64,000 nt of DNA, from the NCBI RefSeq assembly GCF_021730395.1, contig NC_069368.1, positions 10,434,001 to 10,498,000 of the forward strand, written 5' to 3'. This document shows, piece by piece, positions 58,501 to 64,000 of this stretch. Made by a program: the position numbers and the translations under genes. How positions within the stretch are numbered: the stretch's first letter is position 1; every line of letters starts with the position of its first letter. This stretch comes from Mercenaria mercenaria. Its lineage: Eukaryota; Mollusca; Bivalvia; Venerida; Veneridae. Below the pieces are notes generated by a model. The model was given only the letters and a program-made list of their open reading frames with translations. It did not search any database and was not told the origin of the DNA.

Positions 58501-61500
58501 TTGTAAACGATAAGTCAGAGTTATAAAACTTGGCTCAGAGCAATCCTTTCATGACGCTGAAAATTTACTAAGACTTTGAAAGCATAAATTTTAGTTAAAT
58601 AGTTCCAAGACCAATGTGCCTGCTCACATGCACAACTTTGACAGAAATTTCCATGTTAAAAAGGGGCATAATTTTGACTAAATATAAACCAGAGTTATGA
58701 AACCTAACCTGTGAGAACATTTTATGTTACAAAAGACTTTTTGTGATCATGTACCAAAGCTGGAGTTATGTTATTTGTTCTGTTCTTATTTCAGAGAAAA
58801 CTGGTTAACTGATGAAAAGTTTTAGCAATGCAGGCACTGTCCCAGACAAAAGGCTGACAATAACGTCTTTAAGTGAAATTTCCGAAAGTCAAGCTACACA
58901 CGCATCAATTTCCCATTATGGGACAAGAAATTTCATATCCCCAACCACTTACTCTAAATGAACTTTCTGTACATATGGCCATTCAAACCATGTATCGCTT
59001 TTCCAGTAGTTGTTTAGACCATCAGGATCAAAGTCAGTTACTTCCGTTCTCTGTAACTGTTCAATAAGCCCTGTAGACAGCGTCACGCTCGTACTCGACT
59101 TTACAGAACTTGCACTACAATCATTCAACATCATAAATTATCTGTAAAATCTTGTAGCCAAAATTAATAAATGAAATAAGATATGAAGCTAAAATTAGTC
59201 CCCTTGTTGACTTGTTCCATAACTGTATTTTATTTGTTTGTTTTGGGTTTAACGCTGTTTTTCAACAGTATTTCAGTCATGTAACGGCAGGCAGTTAACC
59301 TAACCAGTGTTCCTGGATTCTGTATCAGTACAAACCTGTTCTCCGCAAGTAACTGCCAACTTCCCCACATGAATTATCAGAGGTGGAGGACGAATGATTT
59401 CAGACACAAAGTCTTTTATCAAATCGTCACAGAGAACATACGCCCCGCCCAGGGATCGAAACGCGACCCTGCGATCTGTAGACCAACGCTCTCCCTACTG
59501 AGCTAAGCCTGCGGGCATAACTGTATTTTAAAAGATACAAAGAACGTTGGACTAATTTCTATCCTAATACTAAATTATAATACCACAACCTTCAGGTAAG
59601 ATATTCCTAAGCAAACACATTAATTATTTGTTTACTTCGAGGAAAATATTCGTCAGCCTTTTCTGCAAAAAAAATGACAAAAATTAATCTACAATAATTG
59701 TACTTGTATTACTGATACCTTTCACCTGACCCTGTTCCCTTAAAAATCTTGTCTTATCTGCATCCATTACAAAATTGAATCAAGCAGACTTTCTCATCTG
59801 GATATCTGGACTAATCTGGTTTTTGACCCAGTAACTACTGAATACTGAATTATCTTTAAATAAAATGCCCCGTGGAAATGAAGTGCATACTTAGTCTAGT
59901 AGACGTTAGGCAAAACAGCAGGCAAAATAGCTGACTTACATATGAATATACATGTATACAAATTATACACAAACCTAAACTGGAAAGTAAGGGACTGGTG
60001 AATGTCGCCCCCTGGACACTGTAGCTGTAAGTCCCTGCCCTGTCCTGGAGCCTCTATCTGCTCATGTACATTGAGTTTGCTTGTGTCTATGTTGATATAC
60101 AGGGGGTATGGAAGATGACTCCTGACTGTGTATAAGGGGCACAGCACCACCTGCAATAATTTTGATGTCATTTCAATAATGCCTTTTTTACAACAGTATT
60201 AATGACTGTCAGAGAAACTTAAGTAGTACTGATTTGTTCTAAAAAAGTTACTGACAACTTATCCACATGAATCAGAGGTGGAGAACAAAAGACTTATGTC
60301 TGATAATCTGAGAATATTTTCCCCACACAATTGAACTAAATTTTTTAGAACAATACAATACTTGATTATTTTAGGGATGACTCGTATAAGTGTCAATTAC
60401 CTGTATTACGAAGCCATATGTCAGAATCACATTAAAGTGTAAGGAATTAGCAGTTTCTTTACTTACAAAGATTTGTTGATGATTTTGTACATTGTGTACT
60501 ATGACTCTACACCAGATGTGGAATATCTTACTGCCTGATGTTATCTGTAAAATACACACAAATACAAAATTATCATTAAAAACATTTCTGATTTAAACTA
60601 GCAGGGAGAAACAAATAGGAGAAGAACTCAAAAGCACTTTTTATGTTGAAAAGATAAACTTGTATACAGTACTAATTTCCTATAAAATGAAGAAATCCAA
60701 CAGGTCAATAATCTATTACAGTAACTATAACCATATAAATGATCATCATTAAAAATGTTCAGCTTAAACAAACAATAAGTAGAAATTTGCCATTGTCCGT
60801 TGAACTTGACTATGTATAGTTACAAATAAAATCATACTGATGTTGAACAGTGAATTCTTGTTTTTTTTTGGTTTGGTGGTGGTGTTGTAGCACAAATTTT
60901 CAACGTTTCAGCTATATAAAGGCAGGTACCATGCCTAACCAGTGCTCCTAGGTTCTGTACCAGTACTAACAAGTTACCTTAAGCACTCATTCAAGAAAGC
61001 ATCTCTCTCTCCTTTGATTGTATAGACAAAATCATTCATTATTCAAACCACTATGAATCTTGTAGGCAAGAATATTTTAACACTCTTAACCTTTTAAAGT
61101 TAATTATCAAATTAGGAATATTTAAAAGAATAAATTTAATTGTTTGATAAAATTTTCACTATTTATCTACAGGATTTGAGCTAGGTAATATTGGTTGCAT
61201 ATCATTACCAATGCTCCTTCATTCTACACCACGACCAGGATTTTCTCCTCAGGTAACTGACAAATCCCCTACGTGAATTACTGGTGAAGTCTGAATAACT
61301 TCAGACACTTATCTTTAGTCAAATAGACACAGAGAACTTAAGCAGCAACCAGGCATCACACTTGCAGCCTCTACCTAATGGGCTAACTGGACATGCTTAT
61401 GACATTTTGTTTTTGTTGAGTTAAACATCGCACCGACACAATTGTAGGTCATATGGCGACTTCCCAGCACTGATGGTGGAGGAAGACACCAGGTACCTTA

Positions 61501-63393
61501 TTTCATCAAGAGCGGGCACCTGGGTAGAACCACAAACATTTCGTAAGCTAGCTGGATGGCTTCCTCACACGAAGACCTTAACCACTCGGCCCCGGACATG
61601 CTTATGAATCAATCATAAATATTGTTTAATCTACAGTACAATACACAAACCTTAACCAGACTGTTTTCCTTGAAATTTGAACTGGAGACATGCACATCCT
61701 TTGACCAAGGCCCATTGGTTCCCCAGGGCCTAAATTTAATACCCTGTATTTTCTGCGGCTCAAGCAAGTAAGAAGGAATAGTGTTCTCTGACCCAGCAAC
61801 AGCATGATGTTCTGTCTCCATGGTAACGACCTTCACTTCCATATGCTCTGATAAACGGTTCGAAACTGTAACAAGTCCCGATATAATAACCTGAAAATAA
61901 TACAGACCATTTCCAACTTTAATTACATGTACATGTCATCACACTTCTTGTTTTATATACAATGGAAACATAGGTCATATGCAACAACTGGATTCTTATA
62001 TATATGCCAATTTACCCATGTGGCAAATTAAAACTATTTATCACATCAAACACATGACTATTGCTATTTCTGATAAAACGAAACAACCAGAAAATTCTAT
62101 TTTAAAACATATAAAAGTTGCCAAGGTGACATCTACAGCCCAGAACCTTACTTTGATTAAAGAATGAAAGCTAAACAGTGTGCTGACACCTTTCCATTCA
62201 AAATACTGTAGTTTGAATATTTTTTGTGATAAAAAGTGAAATTTGCATAGCGAAAATGTGTTCATACCTTATTATAAAAGCTGCTTAATATTACGGAGTG
62301 TTTTGAATTTATGTGTTGCTCTGTTTATGAATATCTGAGGAAATACAACAAAAATTATTGTAAAATTATCACGAATATCTGCATTAAGTCATCATGAATA
62401 TCAAAACTGTGTAATACCTGGTTTTGCAAGTTTGAAAGACGTTTTATTGTTATAACCAGTGTATACTGTTGATCCGTTGATGAGACACTGCGTACGTAAG
62501 TTCCAGGCTTGTTTAACTCAACAGCATCACACCATTTCCACACGAGTCCATCAAGACAGATGTGTAACTCCTGCAAAATATAAAATAAACGGAGTGAGAG
62601 GTACACATTAAACGAAAATTGCTCACCCAAACTGCTTTATGACCATGTTTGACAAACAGTCATCAAGTGCTTCATTAGAAATTATCTAAAAGGTCTTTCG
62701 ACTTTTTAATTCTAGGTGCAGTCAAGCCGAACCAATCGAACAAATTTATTAAACTTTCAAACAAGGATGCTCAAGACCAAGTCTGGCAAAGATCCATCAC
62801 TAAAATTTACAACATTATAGGCACATAGTGAGGTAATTCAACTCGATCTACCCAAAAAAAAAAAAAAAATAAATAAATAAATATATATATATAGCTATCA
62901 TTTACATAAACATGAGTTTAACATCATTTTTCAACAGTATTTTGGTTACATAATAGTCAGTTACCATAACAAATGCCCCTTGTATCTATGCTAGTAACGA
63001 CTTACCTTTTTTTCTAAGTTAAGTGCCATCAGAGGTGGGGGAAGAACGTTATAGTCTTGTGTAAGATCTTCATGGATTAAATTTGTTCCAACTAGAGATC
63101 AACCTGTGACCTCTTGATTCAAAGTTTTACATCTATATACTAAGCTAACCAGGCAGGCACTGTAACCATAAACATATAACATCATTTGAGCTATATGAAC
63201 TGAATAATCAATTAAAACCAAAAGTATCCTACCTGTTTCATTTTGTGTGACCTCCAACCATACTGGTGCATCTCACGTGACTGCAGTACCAAGTTCTCGT
63301 CCGTTCCCACCTGACCAAACCTTATAGGCTGCCGTGTGTCATTACATATCACATAGTGACAAAATATAATCTCATCTAGCTCACTGGGGTCAT
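43136..63393 (-). CDS. VPS13B: VPS13B (COH1), C-terminal 18 exons, runs off right edge
   Basis: VPS13B is a large bridge-like lipid transfer protein at the Golgi and endosomes; human loss causes Cohen syndrome. Eighteen exons join in frame to about 1,530 residues, against about 4,000 in the human protein. Clear matches are IIFCHYVICNDTRQPIRFGQ, the VPS13 adaptor-binding region (exons to about 56 kb), the large exon with IQPVSVMFSIHASMKLFIAS and DHTPLSFGRFEKT, and RNMDRLSLDGS, VTGVGKGLVGVFTKPIGGAA and a C-terminal PH-like end. The 5' part is outside the window. Introns are crowded with SINEs, MITEs and satellite-type elements. No pseudogene signs: every junction keeps phase and has GT-AG ends. 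Confidence 0.96.
44097..44225 (-). CDS. VPS13B: VPS13B exon 17 of window
   Basis: VNHEEDSQQQSFSILELECG to SQTFTEEQ; human SVSEDTQQQAFPVTEIDC. Its acceptor edge is the first unit of a 48-bp tandem array. Confidence 0.93.
44207..44520. repeat. 48-bp minisatellite starting at a VPS13B splice acceptor
   Basis: About 6.5 units with an exact 48-bp step (CATGG at 44216, 44264, 44312, 44360, 44408, 44456; then a 36-bp step). Each unit repeats the exon 17 acceptor edge, TTTCAG followed by GTGAACCATG on the minus strand, though units 2, 4, 5 and 7 carry changes in it. Confidence 0.92.
44843..44963 (-). CDS. VPS13B: VPS13B exon 16 of window
   Basis: KLLQTLPSNDILCCIEADHI to LTPEILFV; human KMLQSLGRPEVHMAL...LLTSEVLFVV. 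The last base-pairs of the exon join GTG to the next exon in phase 0. Confidence 0.93.
44964..46029. other. VPS13B intron, no element recognised
   Basis: Part of the intron between exons 15 and 16 of the window. CAGTCGGAAA occurs near 45228 and again near 45832; this may be a worn repeat. Confidence 0.45.
46030..46278 (-). mobile_element. SINE family 1, full length, in VPS13B intron
   Basis: Minus-strand copy with B box GGTTCGAGCCTCACTCG, body GGTGCCCGCTACTG and tail TGTTGGTGCGA (read on minus). Confidence 0.87.
46395..47248. mobile_element. Pogo/Tigger-like MITE, about 850 bp
   Basis: TACAGTCAAATCTCGATATC at the left and GATATCGAGATTTGACTGTA at the right, extended to about 30 bp (CTTGACTTCGG/CGAAGTCGAG). 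TA at both tips fits a Tc1/mariner target. ATATCTCGA-type words recur inside. No transposase frame. Confidence 0.88.
47415..47517 (-). CDS. VPS13B: VPS13B exon 15 of window
   Basis: ILQGTGLSKMPNPRMQPSVI, DVSSEPCGQIKYA; human ILHGAGLSQLPKQRHQPSDL. Donor GTAAAT splits the Leu codon; read-through would meet the TAA formed at the donor. Confidence 0.93.
47697..48413 (-). mobile_element. Helentron-type element with two satellite units
   Basis: The left hairpin is ATCACTTAAAGTGAT (47706-47720), then TAATATCCCC. Two related units begin near 47935 and 48123 (CAGTGGATTCC / ACTGGAATCCA...) and share GTGCCCCACAC/GTGCCCCAAAC. The right end is CCCCTCTTTGTTTTCAGGGG and GTGTAAT. Family assignment is tentative. 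Confidence 0.55.
48429..48483 (-). mobile_element. 5'-truncated SINE family 1 with target duplication
   Basis: Flanked by TAGAAATTGTTATA (48415-48428) and TAGAAATAGTTATA (48484-48497), 13 of 14 matching. Only the SINE 3' end is present. Confidence 0.88.
48605..48781 (-). CDS. VPS13B: VPS13B exon 14 of window
   Basis: AVAGLADQPIQSLIDTEESG to FVSQTGQ, with VTGVGKGLVGVFTKPIGGAA; human GVGKGIMGVFTKPIGGAAEL. Confidence 0.96.
48866..49150. repeat. ~27-bp minisatellite in VPS13B intron
   Basis: About ten imperfect units of CAGGTAGCATTGCCTTTATC and AAA, with step mostly 25-28 bp. Confidence 0.87.
49378..49772 (-). mobile_element. Helentron-type non-autonomous element
   Basis: TGTCGAGCCTACCAGCTG at the left and CAAGCTGGCTCGACA at the right are inverted partners. 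The core has TGACCTTGACCTT, GAAATGCTCCGGACAAAC, a one-and-a-half unit repeat and a CGCACGCAC tract. The hairpin end is shortened relative to 35394. In a VPS13B intron, 39 bp from exon 13. Confidence 0.8.
49811..49981 (-). CDS. VPS13B: VPS13B exon 13 of window
   Basis: MLKSVTDFASSVSRNMDRLS, LDGSHIRRQEESRR to GLKQGLTGLGLGLL; human RNMDRLSLDEEHYNRQEEWR. Confidence 0.96.
50086..50298 (-). mobile_element. Hairpin MITE, family B, copy 2
   Basis: TTAACCCTCACCCTGC at the left and CATGGTAAGGGTTAA at the right are imperfect terminal repeats. The 52-column hairpin is at 50201-50252 and pairs almost perfectly. Reverse orientation to 31998-32145. Confidence 0.85.
50640..50990. repeat. Satellite-type element fragment with receptor half-sites
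   Basis: Two units with ATGGAGCAGAAACAATTTTT, CTTGACCTT and GTGACCTTGACCT, then ACGGACAGATGGACC-like bases. Probably the inner part of another Helentron-type element; ends not placed. Confidence 0.55.
51026..51202 (-). CDS. VPS13B: VPS13B exon 12 of window
   Basis: AVVGSLEILGNPTGLVRSIG, TGVADFFRMPYRGLTRGPGA, FVVGVSQGTSSMVKNITT; human VVGSLDILGSPASLVRSIGN and FFRLPYEGLTRGPGAF. Confidence 0.96.
51588..52874 (-). CDS. VPS13B: VPS13B exon 11 of window (1,287 bp)
   Basis: The largest exon, from TTIQEEVELVNILP to VMHYASGALFRAG. It carries KISFGLLFRQLSLVIQNEAP, VRLTLDDLFLA, SIGDVQLDNQIQSQGNYDFP, FYIDDTFIFRCIKE and IQPVSVMFSIHASMKLFIAS. The human match is KLVIQPVNLLVSIHASLKLY. It belongs to the part shared with VPS13/ATG2 C-terminal regions. 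Confidence 0.96.
53471..53993 (-). CDS. VPS13B: VPS13B exon 10 of window
   Basis: VNIPSDTGFEINSHLGCHRD through PIRLVANENG and IDTAPTCFIQNHCNFPLYYG to LTIS; human SPRVIIHNRCPVKML. Ends at phase 1. Confidence 0.93.
54281..55491 (-). mobile_element. Pearl/Helentron-type element, seven satellite units
   Basis: The hairpin region is GCAGTCTGAAAGACAGC (54290-54306), followed by ATCCCCCGCC; the far end is GGCGGGGGAT. Seven units (starts of TGACCTTGACC at about 54355, 54493, 54635, 54791, 54947, 55103, 55259) step 138, 142, then 156 bp four times. An ACGG/AAGG microsatellite follows (55393-55444). This matches bivalve 'pearl' elements in layout. It lies in the intron between VPS13B exons 9 and 10. 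Confidence 0.83.
56116..56253 (-). CDS. VPS13B: VPS13B exon 9 of window
   Basis: VYFLTITSSVKHHIRVITIQ to CVFAVPIWSDK; human FCISSMVQQGIQIIQIEDKT and the adaptor-domain pattern (IQEQFVISNRTKYML). 46 codons. Confidence 0.9.
57090..57263 (-). CDS. VPS13B: VPS13B exon 8 of window
   Basis: SSFHVGVKFGDTLHMSEPVP to PVFTDFQGQPK, 58 codons, phase 0. Position and length match, sequence is weakly conserved. Confidence 0.88.
57418..57643. mobile_element. TA-target MITE, 226 bp
   Basis: TACTGTAAAAGCAGAAATTT at the left and GTGCTTTTACAGTA at the right, with internal AATTTTCGC/GCGAAAA similarity. In the intron between VPS13B exons 7 and 8. Confidence 0.83.
57751..57997 (-). CDS. VPS13B: VPS13B exon 7 of window
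   Basis: ENVPKPGLYSITVPELDI to GQTICPPKLE. The frame joins the preceding GA to give EENVPK. Contains FIVNNLCDLDLVF, matching human ALLINESKWDLWLF. Confidence 0.92.
58228..58480 (-). mobile_element. SINE family 1, minus strand
   Basis: B box read on minus as GGTTCGAGCCTCACTCGG and A box TGGCCGAGTGGTTAAGG; body CACCTGTGATGAAATAATGC. The 3' tail is worn. Confidence 0.87.
58953..59114 (-). CDS. VPS13B: VPS13B exon 6 of window
   Basis: SASSVKSSTSVTLSTGLIEQ to EWPYVQKVHLE. The acceptor TTGTAG at 59115-59116 is chosen because the more obvious CAG at 59142 would bring a stop in frame. Confidence 0.85.
59232..59517 (-). mobile_element. SINE family 2, full length, minus strand
   Basis: GGTTTAACGCTGTTTTTCAA tail side at the left, GAGGTGGAGGACGAATGATT body, and a tRNA-like head with CCTACTGAGCTAAGCC (A box region) at the right. 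The best reference copy for this family in the window. Confidence 0.87.
59975..60150 (-). CDS. VPS13B: VPS13B exon 5 of window
   Basis: VVLCPLYTVRSHLPYPLYIN to HQSLTFQF; human IVFSPLFIMRSHLPDPIIIH and HHLTFQ. Ends at phase 2. Confidence 0.94.
60467..60544 (-). CDS. VPS13B: VPS13B exon 4 of window
   Basis: ITSGSKIFHIWCRVIVHNVQ, NHQQIF; human SNSSIIYVWCTVLTLEPNSQ. 26 codons, phase 0. Confidence 0.92.
60860..61000 (-). repeat. Worn SINE family 2 fragment
   Basis: Matches CCTAACCAGTGCTCCTAGGT and TTCTGTACCAGTACTAAC of family 2; the rest is diverged. Confidence 0.55.
61190..61660 (-). repeat. Worn SINE family 2, partly interrupted by a SINE family 1
   Basis: CCAATGCTCCTTCATTCTAC, then ACTTCAGACACTTAT and a decayed tRNA-like head ending CTAACTGGACATGC. 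The family 1 insert at 61403-61593 lies at its right end, just before VPS13B exon 3 of the window. Confidence 0.55.
61403..61593 (-). mobile_element. SINE family 1, head partly deleted, with target duplication
   Basis: Flanked by perfect copies of GGACATGCTTATGA (61389-61402 and 61594-61607). The B-box part of the head is missing between CACACGAAG and ACCTTAACCACTCGG. It ends within 60 bp of VPS13B exon 3 of the window. Confidence 0.9.
61651..61890 (-). CDS. VPS13B: VPS13B exon 3 of window
   Basis: VIISGLVTVSNRLSEHMEVK to SSNFKENSLVK, 80 codons; human IIICGRQIICSYLSQSIELK. Contains IPSYLLEPQKI, matching human LPSYILENNEL. Confidence 0.94.
62418..62570 (-). CDS. VPS13B: VPS13B exon 2 of window
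   Basis: ELHICLDGLVWKWCDAVELN to KRLSNLQNQ; human LLHICIEGWGNWRWS...IIKVQQLNGVQKQ. Phase 0 at both ends. Confidence 0.95.
62905..63157 (-). repeat. Worn SINE family 2
   Basis: TTTTTCAACAGTATTTTGGT, CATCAGAGGTGGGGGAAGAA and a decayed head AAGCTAACCAGGCAGGC. Clearly older than 59232-59517. Confidence 0.65.
63233..63393 (-). CDS. VPS13B: VPS13B exon 1 of window
   Basis: DPSELDEIIFCHYVICNDTR, QPIRFGQVGTDENLVLQSRE, MHQYGWRSHKMKQ; the human match is FIIFCHHLVCNDT...FGQVDTDEN...HQYSWRSHK. It starts with two bases of a codon, so an upstream exon must end at phase 1. Confidence 0.95.
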
Positions 63394-63497
63394 CTGCGAA
63401 AAAAGAAAGCAAATGATTTCATGAAACGACTTAACCTGGCATGCATACAGAATGATGTGGGAAATATATTATCTTTCATATAATGACTCCAGGTCTG

Positions 63498-64000
63498 TAA
63501 TGAGCATGCTAGACTTGACCTACTCTGTGACTGGTTCACAAGATAATCAACATCTAGCATACTTAGGTTACTTACCTTTCACTACTACGATGCCATGCCT
63601 GTAATGAGCATGCTGAACTGTCCACAGCTCCTTGAACTACTCTGTGACTGGTTCACAAGATAATCAACATCTAGCATACTTAGGTAACTTACCTTTCACT
63701 ACTACGATGCCATGCCTGTAATGAGCATGCTGAACTGTCGACAGCTCCTTGAACTACTCTGTGACTGGTTCACAAGATAATCAACATCTAGCATACTTAG
63801 GTAACTTACCTTTCACTACTACGATGCCATGCCTCTAATGAGCATGCTGAACTGTCGACAGCTCCTTGACCTACTCGTGACTGGTTCACAAGATAATCAA
63901 CATCACATACTTAGGTTACTTACCTTTCACTACTACGATGCAGGCCTCTAATGAGCATGCTGAACTGTCGACAGCTCCTTGACCTACTCGTGACTGGTTC
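63498..64000. repeat. 117-bp tandem array containing a VPS13B candidate exon and donor
   Basis: Units step by 104, 117, 117 and 113 bp (GAGCATGCT at 63502, 63606, 63723, 63840, 63953). Each full unit holds, on the minus strand, ACAGGCATGGCATCGTAGTA, GTGAAAG and a GTAAGT donor. The array continues past the right edge. Confidence 0.93.
63576..63636 (-). CDS. VPS13B: Candidate VPS13B exon in first array unit
   Basis: The frame that fits the split codon of the next exon reads KELWTVQHAHYRHGIVVVK, giving ...VVVKDDPSELDE. The donor GTAAGT is strong. The acceptor is uncertain: TAG at 63637-63638, AAG at 63631-63632, or CAG at 63599-63600 (which leaves a 23-base microexon). This unit has TGG (Trp) where other units have TCG (Ser), so it may be the one under selection. 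Confidence 0.55.

Noticed and set aside
59115-59141. Longer form of VPS13B exon 6 starting at the CAG near 59142
   Set aside because: It would put TAA in frame; the inner TTGTAG acceptor gives an open frame and a codon that joins correctly.
1-64000. LTR retroelement, Polinton or other virus-like element
   Set aside because: No paired LTRs, capsid, integrase or envelope-like frames were seen; all reverse transcriptases found are of the LINE type.

Overview
This is animal nuclear DNA, most likely from a bivalve mollusc and perhaps a venerid clam. It is AT-rich. Its genes are small exons with GT-AG introns, and tRNA-derived SINEs, CR1/L2-type LINEs, TIR elements and short elements with internal satellite arrays are interleaved with them. 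The satellite elements (hairpin at one end, sub-terminal inverted repeats, ACGG- or GCCGAC-type microsatellites) resemble the 'pearl'/Helentron-associated elements described from bivalves. The species call is inference. All host genes found lie on the minus strand.

Region 1 (about 3.2-28.3 kb) is a cluster of secreted lipid-binding ML-domain proteins related to the ganglioside GM2 activator (GM2A). Two complete four-exon genes are present: 10320-15325 (196 aa) and 25047-28210 (207 aa). A third copy shows only its signal-peptide exon, 3260-3329. Its remaining exons lie beyond the left edge or are lost. All three share a TATA box about 55 bp upstream of the ATG and a conserved block just upstream of it. 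The flanks of the first two copies are clearly a segmental duplication, which gives natural filled/empty sites for several transposons.

Region 2 (32829-38339) is a six-exon SPAG8 gene of about 206 aa, an axonemal microtubule inner protein, with an RFX/X-box-like motif upstream of its ATG.

Region 3 (43136-63393, running off the right edge) holds the last 18 clear coding exons of VPS13B (COH1), a bridge-like lipid transfer protein. They encode about 1,530 C-terminal residues. A further candidate exon lies in a 117-bp tandem array at the right edge.

Most of the rest is repeats. The observations most worth a second look are: (i) two dispersed repeat families with a common 52-column hairpin whose stems differ by compensatory base-pair changes; (ii) three tandem duplications inside VPS13B that each include an exon edge (a donor, an acceptor, and the stop codon); (iii) several elements of one architecture but different satellite cores, some packed with AGGTCA-type nuclear-receptor half-sites; (iv) a TIR element with a 9-bp target duplication that carries a tRNA-like sequence with good Pol III boxes. 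I saw no LTR retrovirus, Polinton, CRISPR array or rRNA gene.
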